From Allolobophora icterica (Eukaryota; Annelida; Clitellata; Crassiclitellata; Lumbricidae): a DNA stretch of 64,000 bases. This document shows, in pieces, positions 11,459 to 23,720 of this stretch (its first letter is position 1; the number at the start of each line of letters is the position of its first letter). The notes under the pieces were generated by a model. It saw only the letters and a list, made by a program, of their open reading frames with translations, was not told the origin of the DNA and searched no databases. Location: NCBI GenBank assembly GCA_963556255.1, contig OY744610.1, forward strand, positions 12,515,977-12,579,976, read 5' to 3'. Position numbers and translations under genes: made by a program.

Positions 11459-11612
11459 TCTGTCTGCTTGTCTGTCTATCTGTCTATCTGCATGTATGGT
11501 CTTCTATTTGTCTCACTCTCTCTCACTGTCTGTATTTCCGTCTGTCTATTTGTATCTGTCTGTTGCCAGTCTGTTTTCCTGTATGTCTGTCTGTCTTTCT
11601 GCTTGAACATTG

Positions 11613-11651
<39 letters not shown>

Positions 11652-11708
11652 GCAGCAGCAACAACAACAACAGCAAGAACAACAACAACAACAAAAACAA
11701 CAACAACA
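11459..11708. repeat. Compound microsatellite: CTGT/CTAT-rich then (CAA)n
   Basis: 11459-11605 is a degenerate CTGT/CTAT repeat. 11612-11708 is (CAA)n with CAG interruptions. Poly-Asn, poly-Leu and poly-Cys open frames here are artefacts. Confidence 0.9.
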
Positions 11709-12494
11709 TAGAGTCATTAAATTCGTAGTTGTTTACATTCTTTTAACGACATCTTGTGGCTAAAACAGCCGTTCACGTCGACTGAAATAGAACCAGTCAA
11801 GTTGTAAACAGAATATTGCCCCGGCAGAGGAAACTGTCGATTTTATAATTTCGAAAACACGCGATTTCAAGGTGTGTAAGAAGAGGCCATATCTTTTGAC
11901 CGTTATTAATAGGCCCAATGTTGAACAAAGGGCTTTTGTATCAACCAGTAATAGGGTCGGATACTAAAACTTTAACAACTTAATTATGGCCTCAAAGGTT
12001 GTAGACGTTCAGGGGAAATATTCTGTACAGTTCCATCCTTATCTCTTCTCACTGTATCAAGCCAAAATAATTTATTCGACGTCTTTGTTGCCATAAGATG
12101 CCACACATATAAACACAACTTCATTTGTAGTGAGAGAGGTTCAGTAATGTAAGGGCGTTGTCAGCAGCCCTGTCAGCCGTAAGATGCTGTTTAACAGTGA
12201 GAACCACTACCAATTGTTGATGGTTCTGTTTGAGGCTTTTCTCCCGGTTTCCAATAGTAATAAATGGATAAATATTTCTTTCTATCGCCGTCAACCGTCA
12301 ACTATAAGACGTCGTTAGACTTTGATTGGTAGTAACATTATAACGCTCCTTTTGGATACCTTTACTTAAATGTGTAATTGTACTATAATTTCACCCTATC
12401 AATTTTTACCAATTTTATTCTTACTAAAATTTAGTAAAGTTTACATTTAATGTAAAAAGAGAATAAATATCATGAAAACTGAATCTGGTTATAA
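11709..12494. other. Unannotated spacer
   Basis: No coding or repeat signal was recognised. Confidence 0.4.
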
Positions 12495-12770
12495 ATGTGG
12501 GGAGGGGGCTATAAGCGACCTATTAGGGATAACTCTATTTATCGAGGTATAATCAGATCAATACTCGATTATGGGGATGTGGCTTTCACCACAGCTAGCA
12601 GCTCCCAAATGATGAAGTTACAAGTTACAGAATATACAATCAGAAACACTAAGATTAGCTTGTGGGGCTGCAAAGGGTACACCCTTATTGGCTCTACAAA
12701 ATGAATGTGGTGATATGCCCTTCATTTCCGTCAAGTCAATAAATGTTAACTTAGGCGTGCAATATAAATA
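12495..12770 (+). mobile_element. Jockey/CR1-type LINE reverse-transcriptase fragment
   Basis: The plus strand reads IYRGIIRSILDYGDVAFTTA, then a frame-broken stretch matching the usual continuation of this class (L-x-C-G-x-x-K-G-T-P ... L-Q-x-E-C-G-D-M-P). This is the thumb region after the RT palm in Jockey-like LINEs. At least one frameshift, no ends visible. Confidence 0.6.
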
Positions 12771-13091
12771 TGATTAGGCCTACCTCACCTTCCTTATCTC
12801 ACCTTACCTAGGAGCCAGTCTCAGTTGTTTCCGTTGTAGATGCGCTGTACAAATTTGCAATTAGAACCACAATTGCAATTACAATAGCAGTTATGATAAT
12901 AAATTCAGCGATTATAGACATTAACCAAGTCATTGAGATGATAACGATGAAAAACAGAAAAAACAACAACGAGTCGACGACTATGATAACTTTGGTACTT
13001 TTCCACAGCGGTGATCTCAGAGGATCATAGCGTAGGTAAATTCTGCAACTAGGGGAAGAGAGAGGGTGCGACCGATGAACCTTTTGTCCAC

Positions 13092-13379
13092 CTAAGCATT
13101 GATCTGTCCGTACAGAACGACGTCCAGGTAGCTCGGGACGAACGTCAATCCGGTAAAGGTAATTCCGGTTACGGTCGACATCAATCCCGTCGGGGAGAAT
13201 TCCACTTCCGGCGCGAATGGATGGACGGATGGAAATTGGAAAAGAAAAAGAGAAGAACGGAGTAGGGTGAGGGAGGCAGATTGGTCACGATCTAAAGCGT
13301 CCGCTCCTGAAACTAAACACGAAGAACACGTAACAAAGATCGAGCGTAAGAACAAGTAAGAAGAATAGAACGCCGTCAT
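13092..13379 (-). CDS. Hypothetical small protein with a signal-peptide-like start
   Basis: A 95-codon minus-strand frame starts with a positively flanked hydrophobic stretch (residues about 3-25, SYLFLRSIFVTCSSCLVSGA) that could act as a secretion signal with cleavage after SGA or ADA. The rest is Ser/Leu/Phe-rich and ends GLTFVPSYLDVVLYG. No homologous family was recognised, no cysteine framework exists in the mature part, and there is no repeat overlap. It could be a real short secreted protein, a first exon, or a chance frame. Nothing in the neighbourhood helps decide. Confidence 0.2.
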   Translation of the reverse strand: MTAFYSSYLFLRSIFVTCSSCLVSGADALDRDQSASLTLLRSSLFLFQFPSVHPFAPEVEFSPTGLMSTVTGITFTGLTFVPSYLDVVLYGQINA

Positions 13380-13654
13380 GATTTGTGGTGTTCAGCTTCG
13401 TAATCGTAATCGCATGTAAGTTAGTAGCCTTTTAATAATGCAAGTCAAATGCTCACACTTTACGAAATAGACAGTTCATGTTAAATGTTAATCGATGGAT
13501 CAGTAAAATTCCAAAACTATTAGAAGTAACTGTTCGAAGAATGGCGAGTTCATTGGTAGCCGATGATGCAAATTTCACGTATAAGCATAGTGCCCGATAA
13601 AACTGCATCCGCGCTCTTCTTGATTCTTGGCAGCAGATGTTGTATTCAGCACTG

Positions 13655-13740
13655 TAGACGAGGCTATACGCCGGTATACAGCGTGCACTTACCTCTACAG
13701 TCTACAGACCGTATACTCCCCTCGCAAAATATCTTCCTCG
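13655..13740 (+). repeat. Dispersed motif shared with 61120-61330
   Basis: Contains ACCGTATACTCCCCTCGCAA followed by AATAT. Near 61145 the sequence ACCGTATACTCACCTCACAA followed by AATAT appears, along with several further GTATACTCACCTC copies. The two places must carry the same repeat family. Confidence 0.5.
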
Positions 13741-13812
13741 TTCTTCTCCTCCTCCTTTTACTCCTCCTCCAATTTCTCCTTCTTCTTCTCCTCCTCCTCC
13801 GTCTACTACCCT
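13740..13812. repeat. (CTC)n/(TTC)n pyrimidine-rich microsatellite
   Basis: Imperfect CTC and TTC units. The poly-Leu and poly-Ser frames across it are artefacts. Confidence 0.85.
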
Positions 13813-14945
13813 CCGCCGATGAGGCAAAGTACTAATAGTGCCCGCTTAAGACTGTATCCGCGATATTCCAGGAAGATTGTTTTGTAGAAAGGAAACTACG
13901 AACAACCAGACTAGTCTAGAAGTTTACGCACACTGAGTACATATGTTCTGTGGAGCAGAGGTTGAACTAGAAGGCAGCGAAGAAGACGAACCAGCCCTGC
14001 TGTGGAACCAAAAACAAACTCAGGTCTTTTGGAACCGGTAACTCAAAAATCGAGGGTCGCAGACGTCTTAGAACCCTGATGGACATACGCTGGTGCTGCA
14101 ACGCCTAGTCCCTCTTCTCAAGTGTAATTGTAATTAAAGTTGATACCACGACTTCTATTGCATCCGCAGTGGCAAGCTAGGCCAACTTCTGGGATTCCTT
14201 ACACTGTCACTTGTCAGCGCAAATGCATATCAAATACATCTTAACTGATTTAAAAAAAATAAATGCTTCTTTCCTTACGGAACAGTGCAAGATTACGGCC
14301 TTCTGTTCACTACAATGAAACTGCTTTGGTCTGCAGATCCTATGAGCGAGTCTCGATTACTCTCAGTGGATAAAGATAATTGGCTGATCCAGTATCCACT
14401 CCAACAGCCTGAGAATTATAATGCTCTATCTCATATTTTGACGAAACCAAGCAAAACGACTTCAAAGTTTGGTCACTGTTATAGGCTGGATTGTTTTGCA
14501 GGATAAGACTATCATTTTTATGTACCTGCTAGTGACTTATTTTGAAAATAAAAATTTTATTTGATAAAAAAACGTAGAAAACATAGAAAATAACAAAAAA
14601 AGACGCTGAAATACATGTTACAGCAAAATATTTCCAACGGACAAAGTTATCGAGTACAATATTGCTGTAACATGCCAGAGTTCAATGACAGCATTTTATG
14701 CAGTATTTATTTACAACACAACAATAATTTCGAATTATATTATTTTATATTGGTTATTTATGCATAATACGTTTGTATTATATAATCTTACCACTACAGT
14801 TCACCTTTGCCGAAACTCTGCATGGCCCCGAGCATATATTATGATAAAGCATTTTTTAGTAGGCCTAATTACTATTCAGTGTAATTTTGCTGTAACATGA
14901 CGAAAGCAGGTTTGTGATTGGATGCTAATCATACAGCAATATAAT
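13813..14945. other. Unannotated AT-rich spacer
   Basis: A short direct repeat (AGTGCCCG ... CATCCGCG type) links 13590 and 13835. TAGGCCTA lies at 14860. No gene recognised. Confidence 0.4.
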
Positions 14946-14954
14946 ACCAACTAT

Positions 14955-15182
14955 TTATTTTATTTATTTATTTTATTCCGGATATTTCTACAGCGCCTCT
15001 CGAAGTCAACTACTACTCAGAGGCGCTCCCGACTGCAGCATTTGATACTGTGCCGGAATTTTCACGCCGAAGCGTCACGAGCAATTGCGAGTGAAGGACT
15101 TGCCCAAGGTCCGTACGCAGCGGCTAGAGTGGGATTCGAACTTGCAACCCTCCGGTCACAAGGCGCCGAGCCACCACGCCCC
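14955..15182 (-). mobile_element. tRNA-derived SINE with a LINE-matched 3' tail and perfect 9-base TSD
   Basis: The flanking direct repeat ACCAACTAT lies at 14946-14954 and 15183-15191. On the minus strand the head carries pol III promoter boxes (A-box-like TGGCTCGGCGCC; B box AGTTCGAATCCC). The body includes CCTTGGGCAAGTCCTTCACT, which resembles the conserved CORE domain of MIR-type SINEs. The 3' part, GCGCCTCTGAGTAG ... GAGGCGCTGTAGAAAT, followed by an AATAAA/AAAT-rich tail, closely matches the 3' ends of LINE copies at 42735-42797 and 48370-48441. This is how SINEs borrow LINE machinery. Not a functional tRNA. Confidence 0.85.
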
Positions 15183-15191
15183 ACCAACTAT

Positions 15192-16272
15192 GTCTAGAAA
15201 ATATACAGCTTCATAAGATAGAGCATTTTATTATTGCCTTATATAGTTGAAACGGCCGCTTAAATCTGCTTGCCTTTTTGTCTAATGATAAAGCAAACGT
15301 TGCACTGAAGAAATTGATACCAATCTCTATTTTTTATAAAAAATCATCATAAAGCAATATAATTCTCAGGCGACGAACTATCCACCTTATAGAACTATGA
15401 CAGATTGCTTCTAGAACCTTTATTTGTCATTGCTGTAACATGTATTTCAGCGTCTACGAATGTCTCCTTACGTATACAGAGTTCATTAGCCGATTATTGC
15501 TCAGTTACAGATATAATAATTCGACGGCTACTAAGACTTCTATTGCAAACTTTTTGAGATGAACGACTATAGTGTCTGCTTAACACTAGACATGTCAGCC
15601 TAATACAGAACGCGCAGTCTAAGCTGCTGGCGCTCCTGTCTGAAGCACTGATCACTGATCGACCTCCTGCCAGACTCTGACTCTACTCTCTTACATATCT
15701 AAGTTATTTTGAGGTCCGGGGTCAAGGGGTAAAGGTATCTCTTTATTGGTCCGGCAACCATAAGCCTTGTACCTCAGATTCTTAGATTGGCATTAGCAAA
15801 GCTATACTAGAAGGTTGACCAAATTCAAATCTACCTAAATCTACTCACGAATAGAAAACATAATTATTATGACGTGGATAGATCACTCTTTCCAGAAGGC
15901 CTTAGAAAGTGCAGCTATTATATCATCTGTAATCTTAGAGCTATCTAATGTCCAGTGATGTGAAGTTCTCGATGTAGCTTAACTTAGGCGCTCTCCAAAA
16001 GTTGGCCAGGTGAACACAGTTGATCTGGAGAAGTCATAACAACGAATCCTATTCTGAACTCCTACAGCTTCTAAGGCGCCTATGTGTCTACTTACTTAAC
16101 TGGTTCCTATAATTATTTAATACATAAATCTACTCTGTGATAGAACGGCGAAAATCCTTCATATAGACGTTGGCTCTCCATCGATAACAGTCGATAGCCG
16201 GGTCACGAGACAAACACCTTAGAGGTAAATTTCATTCTCTGGAAGCACTTGTCACGAAAAGCATTGAAACGA
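15192..16272. other. Unannotated spacer 3' of Mab-21-like copy 1
   Basis: The last 130 bases (about 16140-16272) show weak similarity to the 3' flank of copy 3 near 49250-49380 (for example GTCGATAGCCGGGTCACG against GTCAATAGCCCGGTCACG), so the duplicated unit extends past the stop codon. Confidence 0.5.
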
Positions 16273-19186
16273 TGAAACTTTTGAACTACTGTTTAGTAAT
16301 AGAAGTTTTCGAAGAAGAAACCTGCGAATGACGTGTTCAAACGGAAGATTGGTTTTCTGAACACGAAATTCAGTCATTGCTTCTGCATGCGGAAGATCAC
16401 AGTCGATAAAACACCTGATTCTAAAATATCTTGCAAGAAAATGTCTTCCAAGAAAATAATAGCATTTATTAATGAAAGGCACTTCATAGGCAAACTCTGA
16501 TTTTCGCATATCGTTATTCCAAAGTGATAAATAATTGAAGAGCTTATGAACTCCAAACAAAGACTCTCTATCGAAATAAGAGTCAAGCGGTGGCAACACA
16601 AAAACATTCGCAACTGCAAACTCCTTCAGATCGCTCTGCAGATCAGGCTCATGAAGAATTCGCTCAAATAAATGCTGCACTTCATCGTATTGACGACACT
16701 TGTAAAGATACAAAGCACGATAGCAGTCAACTGTTTTGCACTAGATGCCAAAGTCTTTGCGAATCACATTGAAGAATGATGTCATATTTTCTAGGGCATA
16801 TTCCATTAGAAACCAATTACTGTTTCTTTAACCATCAAAGGATTCTCTGCTGTAGTGTTGATCTCTGTCATTGAATCTGTTCTGCTATAAATGATCTGTC
16901 TGGTAGCGTTGAAATGAGTAGGCCTACCTGTCTTCAACGGAAAAATACATTTTGGCTTTCCTAAAGCCTTTACATATTCGTCCAGAGGAAATGCTTAATC
17001 ATGCAAATGAAGATAAAAATCTAAATGTTTGTATATTCTTTCCGCAGATAATGCAGTTAAATAATTAGCAAAAACCTCTGGAGAAGGACGCAGGTCAACA
17101 TAAAGTCGCCTGTTGATATCGTGAAGATTACTGTCAATAATCTTTTGATAAAGAGCACACAGTCCAACGATTCTTGCGATATCGTCAATAAACAGCAAAT
17201 TACCTGCATTTAATGTTTCTTTTTCCTTTTGAGAAGTCTGATCCTTGAGGACTGCCAAGCAGAAGCCGATTGCTTGATGGTTTTCTGATGTGGAAAAATG
17301 GAGAGCAGCCAGATAGGCCAAAGCTGCAGGAGTAATACCGTTCGATGTCGAGCTGTCATATTCTATAGCTTTTCTAAGAAACTGTTTGGACATGAGAGAC
17401 AATAGTTGCAATTCTGAACGGCTGTTTGATCCAGTTAAATTTTTCATGAGATCCTGAGCACGCTGAAATTGGAACCGACTGCTTTGAATCGTGTCTGTTT
17501 TCGGAAAGTTATGATATTGAGACCTAATACTCCTAGGTCGCATCGAAATTGCTACGACAAACTCAACAAATAGACTGCAATCCCATGAAATCTCTCCGCA
17601 ACTTACGCCATATGAAACATGCAAACTATACAGTAGGATGTCATAGTACGTGAAAAACAAGACATGCTGTATTGTTGGAAGATCTATCAATAAACTGTTT
17701 GTTTTCCATTCCAGACATCTTGATTCATATCCAAATTTGAGGCTTAGGCGCAGTCCTGAGCTCAACCCGTCTTTTATAAGAGGACGACACCTGTTATGAG
17801 AATCTACGATTGTTGACCAAAGTAATGATTCTGACGCTTTCGCTTTCCAAAATTTAAGAACAGGCAGCATATAGTCCACAAAATGTGTCGTTTCTTTCAG
17901 TGTGCTTTCAACTTTGAAAAGTGTCTGAATGGATGACAGTAGCCTACATGTATATAATTTTTCACGAACTAGTTACGAAGTATTCCCGAATTGCTAAATT
18001 CATTAAGTCGTTTTTCAGTCTTGACAAGCATAGTGGAACTTGATGGTTCGTGGAATAAATTTGCTTTCGGAATAAAATAGTTCGGGCAGTATCTCATCTT
18101 TAGCCATTCTGAAAGCTTTCTTAATAACTTACAGCAGATCGCAGTAACAGAAGACGTGTTCCATCATTCGGTTGACATCTCCTCGCAAGTCCATAGCATG
18201 AGCGTCTTTAAATGATACGTACAGAGAACCTCATCCTCCTTCGGACAATCCTCTTGTATTATTTCTCTCTTGGCGAAGAATCTGAGCAAATGATAGACAA
18301 TCTGTTGAATTTGAGTCCAACTCTGAAGCAAAATTACTTCGGCGACTGAAAATGAAATTCTCCACTACCTGTCATCGTTTCTACAAGCTCGATGCTGAAC
18401 GTATAGGCTACAAGATGACAACCGTTTCGTACAACTTCCGAGATTGTATCAATGGTTGGCCATCCGTTATTCCTAGGTCTTTGAAGCCAACCTTGTTTTT
18501 TTTTTAGGCCACTGAGGACACCACACGCTTTTGACGGCATCAAGTCCGAGATAATGACCAGTATCTCTGTGGCATTTAACAGCTGGACCACTAAGACTAT
18601 TCGGCAAGGAGTTTCTAACGAGTACAAGACGGCAAAGCGTATTTGCAGCAACTCCATGTTTAGCGTTGCGCAGTAATTTGTAAGAGCTGTTTGGTTAAAT
18701 TCGTACTTTTTATATTTCCAATTATAGTTCATTTGCCCGAAAATTCGTTATCGAACAAAACGTGGATATCTATCGTATGGTTCGATCTTGTAGCACTTGA
18801 TCGTATCTGCTCGGCCACTCATATCGCTTGGCAAAACTGGACTGTCGCCACTGAAGGTCAGCTCATCAGCATCCGGGATTAGAACATCAGTGTCGTCAAT
18901 GCATATGTTCAACGGTAGGATCGTAATCGTAATCGTAATCTCCAATTTTCTAAAGCGCCACTGTAAAGCTGAGCGCAAAGCACCAGCTTATTCACGAGGA
19001 TATAGAACTCTGCAGCGCTGCCACAAAAAATGTAATAATCTTTTGGTGTAGGGTACGGTGACACAATTAAGTCGTGCATATGATCAGATAGAACAGGAAA
19101 CGACTTTGGAAACAATAATTTTGACATGTGCTAACGATGAACGCAGATGCCAGTTCTTCATTCAATTTGTCCGCATATTTCGTCAT
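16273..19186 (-). pseudogene. Mab-21/cGAS-like gene, copy 1, heavily decayed
   Basis: Minus-strand pieces in several frames together parallel the intact 958-residue copy at 49379-52255. The start is MTKYADKLNEELASAFIV (from 19186). A fragment near 18748-18978 covers the DTDVLIPDADEL and DMSGRADTIKCYKIEPYDRY region. 18334-18732 matches NYNWKYKKYEFNQTAL and the core. 16995-17879 is a 294-codon open stretch with LSSGLRLSLKFG and ALAYLAALHFSTSENHQAIG. 16252-16713 is the C-terminus, where a one-base loss near the original stop shifts the frame. Many indels and stops make it non-functional. A long (ATC)n tract sits about 40 bases above its start, where the other two copies have only a short interrupted ATC stretch. 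It is the most diverged copy and so probably the oldest duplicate. Confidence 0.85.
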
Positions 19187-19228
19187 CCTAAATGAAAAAC
19201 ATTTGCATGCCAAGAACTCATCAACGTT

Positions 19229-19322
<94 letters not shown>
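19229..19322. repeat. (ATC)n microsatellite, about 31 uninterrupted units
   Basis: Perfect trinucleotide run just upstream of pseudogene copy 1. Poly-Asp and poly-Ser frames are artefacts. Confidence 0.95.
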
Positions 19323-19529
19323 ACGGCTAACAATCACTTTAAAAAGTCACGGTTCGATCATTTATTGAAATTGTAATTGAATAATTAAGAATTTATGAAA
19401 AGCCACTCAGAAAGATCAATAGCAGTCCTGACCCCGGCCCTGTGTCATCAATGGCAAATATCCTGTCTTCCGATTTCATAGGCTTGGAGGTCCAGACTTA
19501 AGGGCCAGTTTAGGATAAGTATAAGAGCC

Positions 19530-19990
19530 GTCCCTTGAGTTATCCTGAGAGTGAATCGTAGATACGTCGTTTTAGTGGCTTCAATTTCATATCCTCAGTT
19601 TCTGAGGACGGGTGGCCAGTCCTCTACTTCGTGATCTGATATTCTTACTAACAACATACTGGGAGTGGACTTGTTTATAGCAGAGATAACTGAGATGCCT
19701 TAAGGCGTAGATGGAATACGAAGTGTTAATGACTTCAATTTTCTTAGCATCCATAACTGAGCGCGTGGGATTAGTCCTCTCCCTCGCCACCGGATCTTCC
19801 CATCGACACTGTAGAGTCATTGTTCTCATTTATAGCTGTGATGGTTATGGGCAAAGTGGAGCAGAAATCTCGAAAGAAATATTTGCCCTGGGAGGCATCT
19901 GAACCCTCGACCTATAAATGTAAACTGTAAATGTAAATGTCGGGTGACAGTCCAGCACCTTAACCACCAGATACACCATTGTCACTTGAA
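19530..19990 (-). mobile_element. tRNA-derived SINE-like element within the duplicated flank
   Basis: On the minus strand TGGTGGTTAAGGTGCTGG looks like an A box and GGTCGAGGGTTCAGATGCC holds a B-box-like core, with the spacing stretched by an ATTTAC-rich insert. The body (RWED-encoding segment, GAGGACGGGTGGCCAGTCC near 19600) matches the element at 30940-31215. Since both lie at the same side of a Mab-21-like copy, they probably come from one insertion that was duplicated with the gene. Confidence 0.6.
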
Positions 19991-20139
19991 ACAAGTGAAT
20001 CACGTCACGTGATCCGCAAGTCGTAGTGACCAGATGGCGCCAAAATATGTTGTACTGATTTCTGAAACCTAGAAACCACAACTGGAACCAATATTGTGGC
20101 GAACCAGAGGTCGCCAAAGTACGTGGTATCCTTGTTTAA

Positions 20140-20830
20140 CCTTCGCAGGACGAAGAGGGGTAAATAATTATCCCAGCGGTGTTTGGATGTTGATTGCGGA
20201 GCAACTGTAGGTAGGTATAATTTGTCGTTTCATGTGTTTACAAGTTACCACCTATGACATATTCTGACTGCATACCCACCACATTGCCATGTCGTGGGAA
20301 AAAGATTTTTCAATCCATAGTGTCCTGGGGTAAAATTTACCCCACTTCGTCGTCGACGTCGTTATTTTTTCGTTCATAGGGCAGATATGTTTTTTAAAGA
20401 TATGAGCTCATAAGTGACTTGCAATCATAAATCAAGTGTGGAATCTACCTTGGAATTGAGTGTTAATAGTTTCATAACTGTGGAGAGTTTATTTTCCAAG
20501 ATGGCGGCTAATATGGCCGTCAAAACAAAAATATGCATGTCTCAGCTCATAGGTAAGCTACAGTGACAAATGAAGTGTCAATTGTAATATTGAAAAAAGG
20601 TCAAGGAATCGATTTATCGTAGTGGCAATAGTGTGTGAGTACCACTGTCCAAGATGGCGGCCAACATGGCCGCCAAAACACAAAAATGTGTATATCTGGG
20701 CTCGTAGGTAAGATACAATGACAAATGAAGTGTCAATTGTAGCATTTCCAAGGTCAAGGAATTCATTTATCGTAATGACAAAAGCGTGGGAATACTACTA
20801 TCCAAGATGGCGGCCAATTTCAAAGAATTA
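20140..20830. mobile_element. Left end of a third piggyBac-like element, right end not found
   Basis: TTAA at 20136-20139 is followed by CCTTCGCAGGACG, then an interrupted palindrome GGGGTAAATAATTATCCC (20157-20174) and a perfect palindrome GGGGTAAAATTTACCCC at 20327-20343. Terminal TTAA plus CCYTC, a palindrome about 14-17 bases in and a second one about 187 bases in, match the left ends of the piggyBac-like elements at 32821 and 55133. No complementary right end was seen, so it is truncated or its right end is degraded; 20830 is an arbitrary limit. Confidence 0.5.
20490..20830. repeat. Tandem repeat of about 155-160 bases around CCAAGATGGCGGCCAA
   Basis: Three starts of CCAAGATGGCGGC (near 20497, 20658 and 20812) are spaced about 155-160 bases, with shared downstream text (TAAGATACAATGACAAATGA type, then TTATCGTA). 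The third copy is truncated. Lies within or next to the piggyBac-like left end. Confidence 0.75.
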
Positions 20831-21800
20831 ATTTTTTCAAGCATTTCTATATTGTATATTGTAGCTTTGCTGCATTGTATTGCAACAAACAAGTATTGTA
20901 GGCCTACACTTATAAATATTCTTGTGGTTTTTTTACTAAAATCATTAGGCTGAAATTTTTAACATAACTTCACATTCCTTGAAAATAGCACCTATAATCA
21001 TAATTATACTCACAAAACGGCTAAGTTCAACTTCGCTGGTTTTTTCACATAATAGGCTAAACACCACCAGAGTCTCAGACACTTAGGGCCCAAAAAAAAT
21101 TTTGCGCCTAGGGCCCCGTTTCTTGTAAACGCGCCTCTGGTGACTGAAGAGTATTTAAAGTGAATTAAGTCTGTTCCCGGTCTGTAAAAGTTTTAATGTA
21201 GGTCTGACAGTGAAGTGTTGATGTCCGGCGCTTTAGAAGTTATGTTCTGAGAACAGCTCTTGACCAGAGTTTGATAATTAAGTGTTTGCATTGGCCAACG
21301 TTTGCAAATACTAATCTGAGAAGCTTGTGTATCTTTAAACTGATTGATTGTCAACATAATTGACTGTAATTTCAATTAATTGGTTTTTAATAATAATAAT
21401 AATGAGTGAAAATCGGACTAACTGCAGTCCGTAGTAGCAACTCATGGAGTGATGCAAGGTATGTTCCTTAGGCAATCTCAAATTATTCAGGAGATAATCT
21501 GTGAGGTAAGGGCAAGAAGTAACGAATTAGAATGGGCTACGTAGGTTCAAACCCCAGATAAAGAAGAAGAAGAAGAGATAACGAACCTGATCCTTTTGCC
21601 ATGCCAGTGGCCTCGGAGGAAACAATAATTGAGTCTGCTCGTGGGCCGAAAACGGACCCTGGGGCGTCGTTGAGAACGTCACCCGTTCTCCATCCGAGAA
21701 CCACGGACAACCATCTTGGAATCCTGGTACATCCCCTTCCGGAAATGAACCCTGGACAGCCGTAAGTAGTGATAGAAACGAGCCAAACAATAGAAACGAG
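20831..21800. other. Spacer with scraps of repeats
   Basis: A small inverted-repeat unit (CACCAGAG at 21065 and CTCTGGTG at 21135, with GGGCCC/GGGGCCC inside) looks like a hAT or MITE remnant. Near 21540 a B-box-like GTAGGTTCAAACCCC followed by (GAA)n may be the end of a SINE. No gene recognised. Confidence 0.35.
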
Positions 21801-22259
21801 CCAAACACCTATGTTGAGGCGTAGTGAGCGCCTACAGGCCAAACGAGCCGTCTATTATGGTCGTAGGCCTCCTCCTCCTCCTCCTCCTCCTATGTAGACC
21901 CACGGCAGCGCGTGCCCGCCAGAGAGCGCCACGCTAAAATATCTTCATTATAAGAATAATTCTTTAAGAGAAACAATTGATACAATGCAATATCCCCTGT
22001 GACGTCGTTTAGCACGGCGTCACACAAGAGTGACTTTATGAAGGAAAACATATTCAAGTAAAGTCTCTGCTTCAAATGTCATGAGTCATAAAAGTTCAGA
22101 AAGTATAAGTTCCTCTAGGTTGCGGCATGCAGTTTAAACTCGGTCATTAAACTCCGTCATTACCGCACTTGGGCGAGACAGCTTCCGCGCCTGTTTCATG
22201 ACACAGCGTTGTTAAACAGAAACTATTTCATTGTTCATTTAAGACAATAAGATAACAGG

Positions 22260-22363
22260 CAAAGTGCGACCGTACGATTTATACTTACCGGAATAACGTA
22301 CGCATACCGTACGTATGTTATTGAAAGAAATAACATACGTTCCGTCCATACGGTCGCACACTG
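22260..22363. mobile_element. 104-base MITE present in block A and absent from block B
   Basis: Ends CAAAGTGCGACCGTA and TACGGTCGCACACTG are near-perfect inverted repeats. Inside, ACATACGT and ACGTACG-type palindromes allow one long fold. The equivalent place in block B (near 32355) lacks it, which identifies it as an insertion after the duplication. Confidence 0.7.
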
Positions 22364-22868
22364 ATCTCGGGGTCTACTTTGATGGTGTATTGCCTGTTCA
22401 AAAGGGGAGCGGTTGTGAAGAATTTCTCGCGATTTATATCGATGTAACAAAATAATACACTGGCCGAAGAGTCAGGGCCATACGCCATAGGCATAAGGAA
22501 ACCTCAATTCAATAACAACAAGACTCAGTTAAATATCTACTTCATTATCTTCCACAGACAGGGGTACCTGTCAGGTAATCGTGGTTTTATATTTTTAACC
22601 TGGTTATCTCCAATCAAAGAAATCTTTCAACTTTCCTCTACACAATTGGTCCCTAAGTCTATTCCCAGAGAGCTATTTTCAGATGGAATTACTACGCGTC
22701 ACAGCCGCTTCTATACGTTACAATTATACACGCTGTCATCGTCGCAAACAAAATTTGAATTTCAGCCGGCCTACATCCCAGGACGCTTGCAAGCCGGATA
22801 TAATTAATCATGACGCACAATTATTAATTGCCTACATAAGAAACGCCCCGTCATGGTAAAGTCCTTTT

Positions 22869-23088
<220 letters not shown>

Positions 23089-23720
23089 TTCAGTTTCTGA
23101 CGCCAACCATTTGGCGGCGACTGGTGTGAATAAATGTGCCCCATTGCCCTCGGTCAATGTCATGTTCAGTGATTCTCTTGGCGTTAGTCCAAGTGATGTT
23201 GTGCCCTCATTCGTTCATCCTCCGTAGGCTTTGTCTGCCTTTGTTTCTCTTTCTTTCGAATCTTGCATGCAGTGGAATTCGGGCGTTTAGTTGAAGAAAA
23301 GGCCGTTAAACTGTGGTAGATCTAATAATCCCATGCATTCAAATATGGCGAGTTACATCCAAAGAATCAAATCAACCAGTTATGTTGTTGCTAGATTAGT
23401 TGCCCTGAACTGTGAAATGAAACCTAACGCTCTAATAATGCATCAGATTATCTTTTAAATTAAAAATGTCAACCAACGTTACCTTGAGGAGGATGAAAGT
23501 GTGAATTCAGTTCTCTTCGATGACGGTCGAACGATGAAGTAGAACATGAGCTTGGGTTTTTCTTACTACGGTCATAACATTAGACTTTATTATATATTAG
23601 AAAGCGCTTCATAACTGCACACTGGTTTGTATTGTTTATATATCACATAGTTTTTGATCATATCGTATTGCATTGTAATCTTTGATTTTTATTGTAGATA
23701 TTATTATTGTTTTATTATTA

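Noticed and set aside
19067..19333. Poly-Asp/poly-Ser proteins over ATC and similar repeats (also at 22804-23227, 11336-11728, 46357-46755, 52621-53032, 54266-54472)
   Set aside because: Open frames come from trinucleotide microsatellites on both strands; only the last 40 codons of the first are genic (start of pseudogene copy 1).
21592..21780. Possible plus-strand exon between GCCATGCCAG and GTAAGTAG
   Set aside because: Both strands are open and no domain is recognisable; splice-like words alone are not enough.
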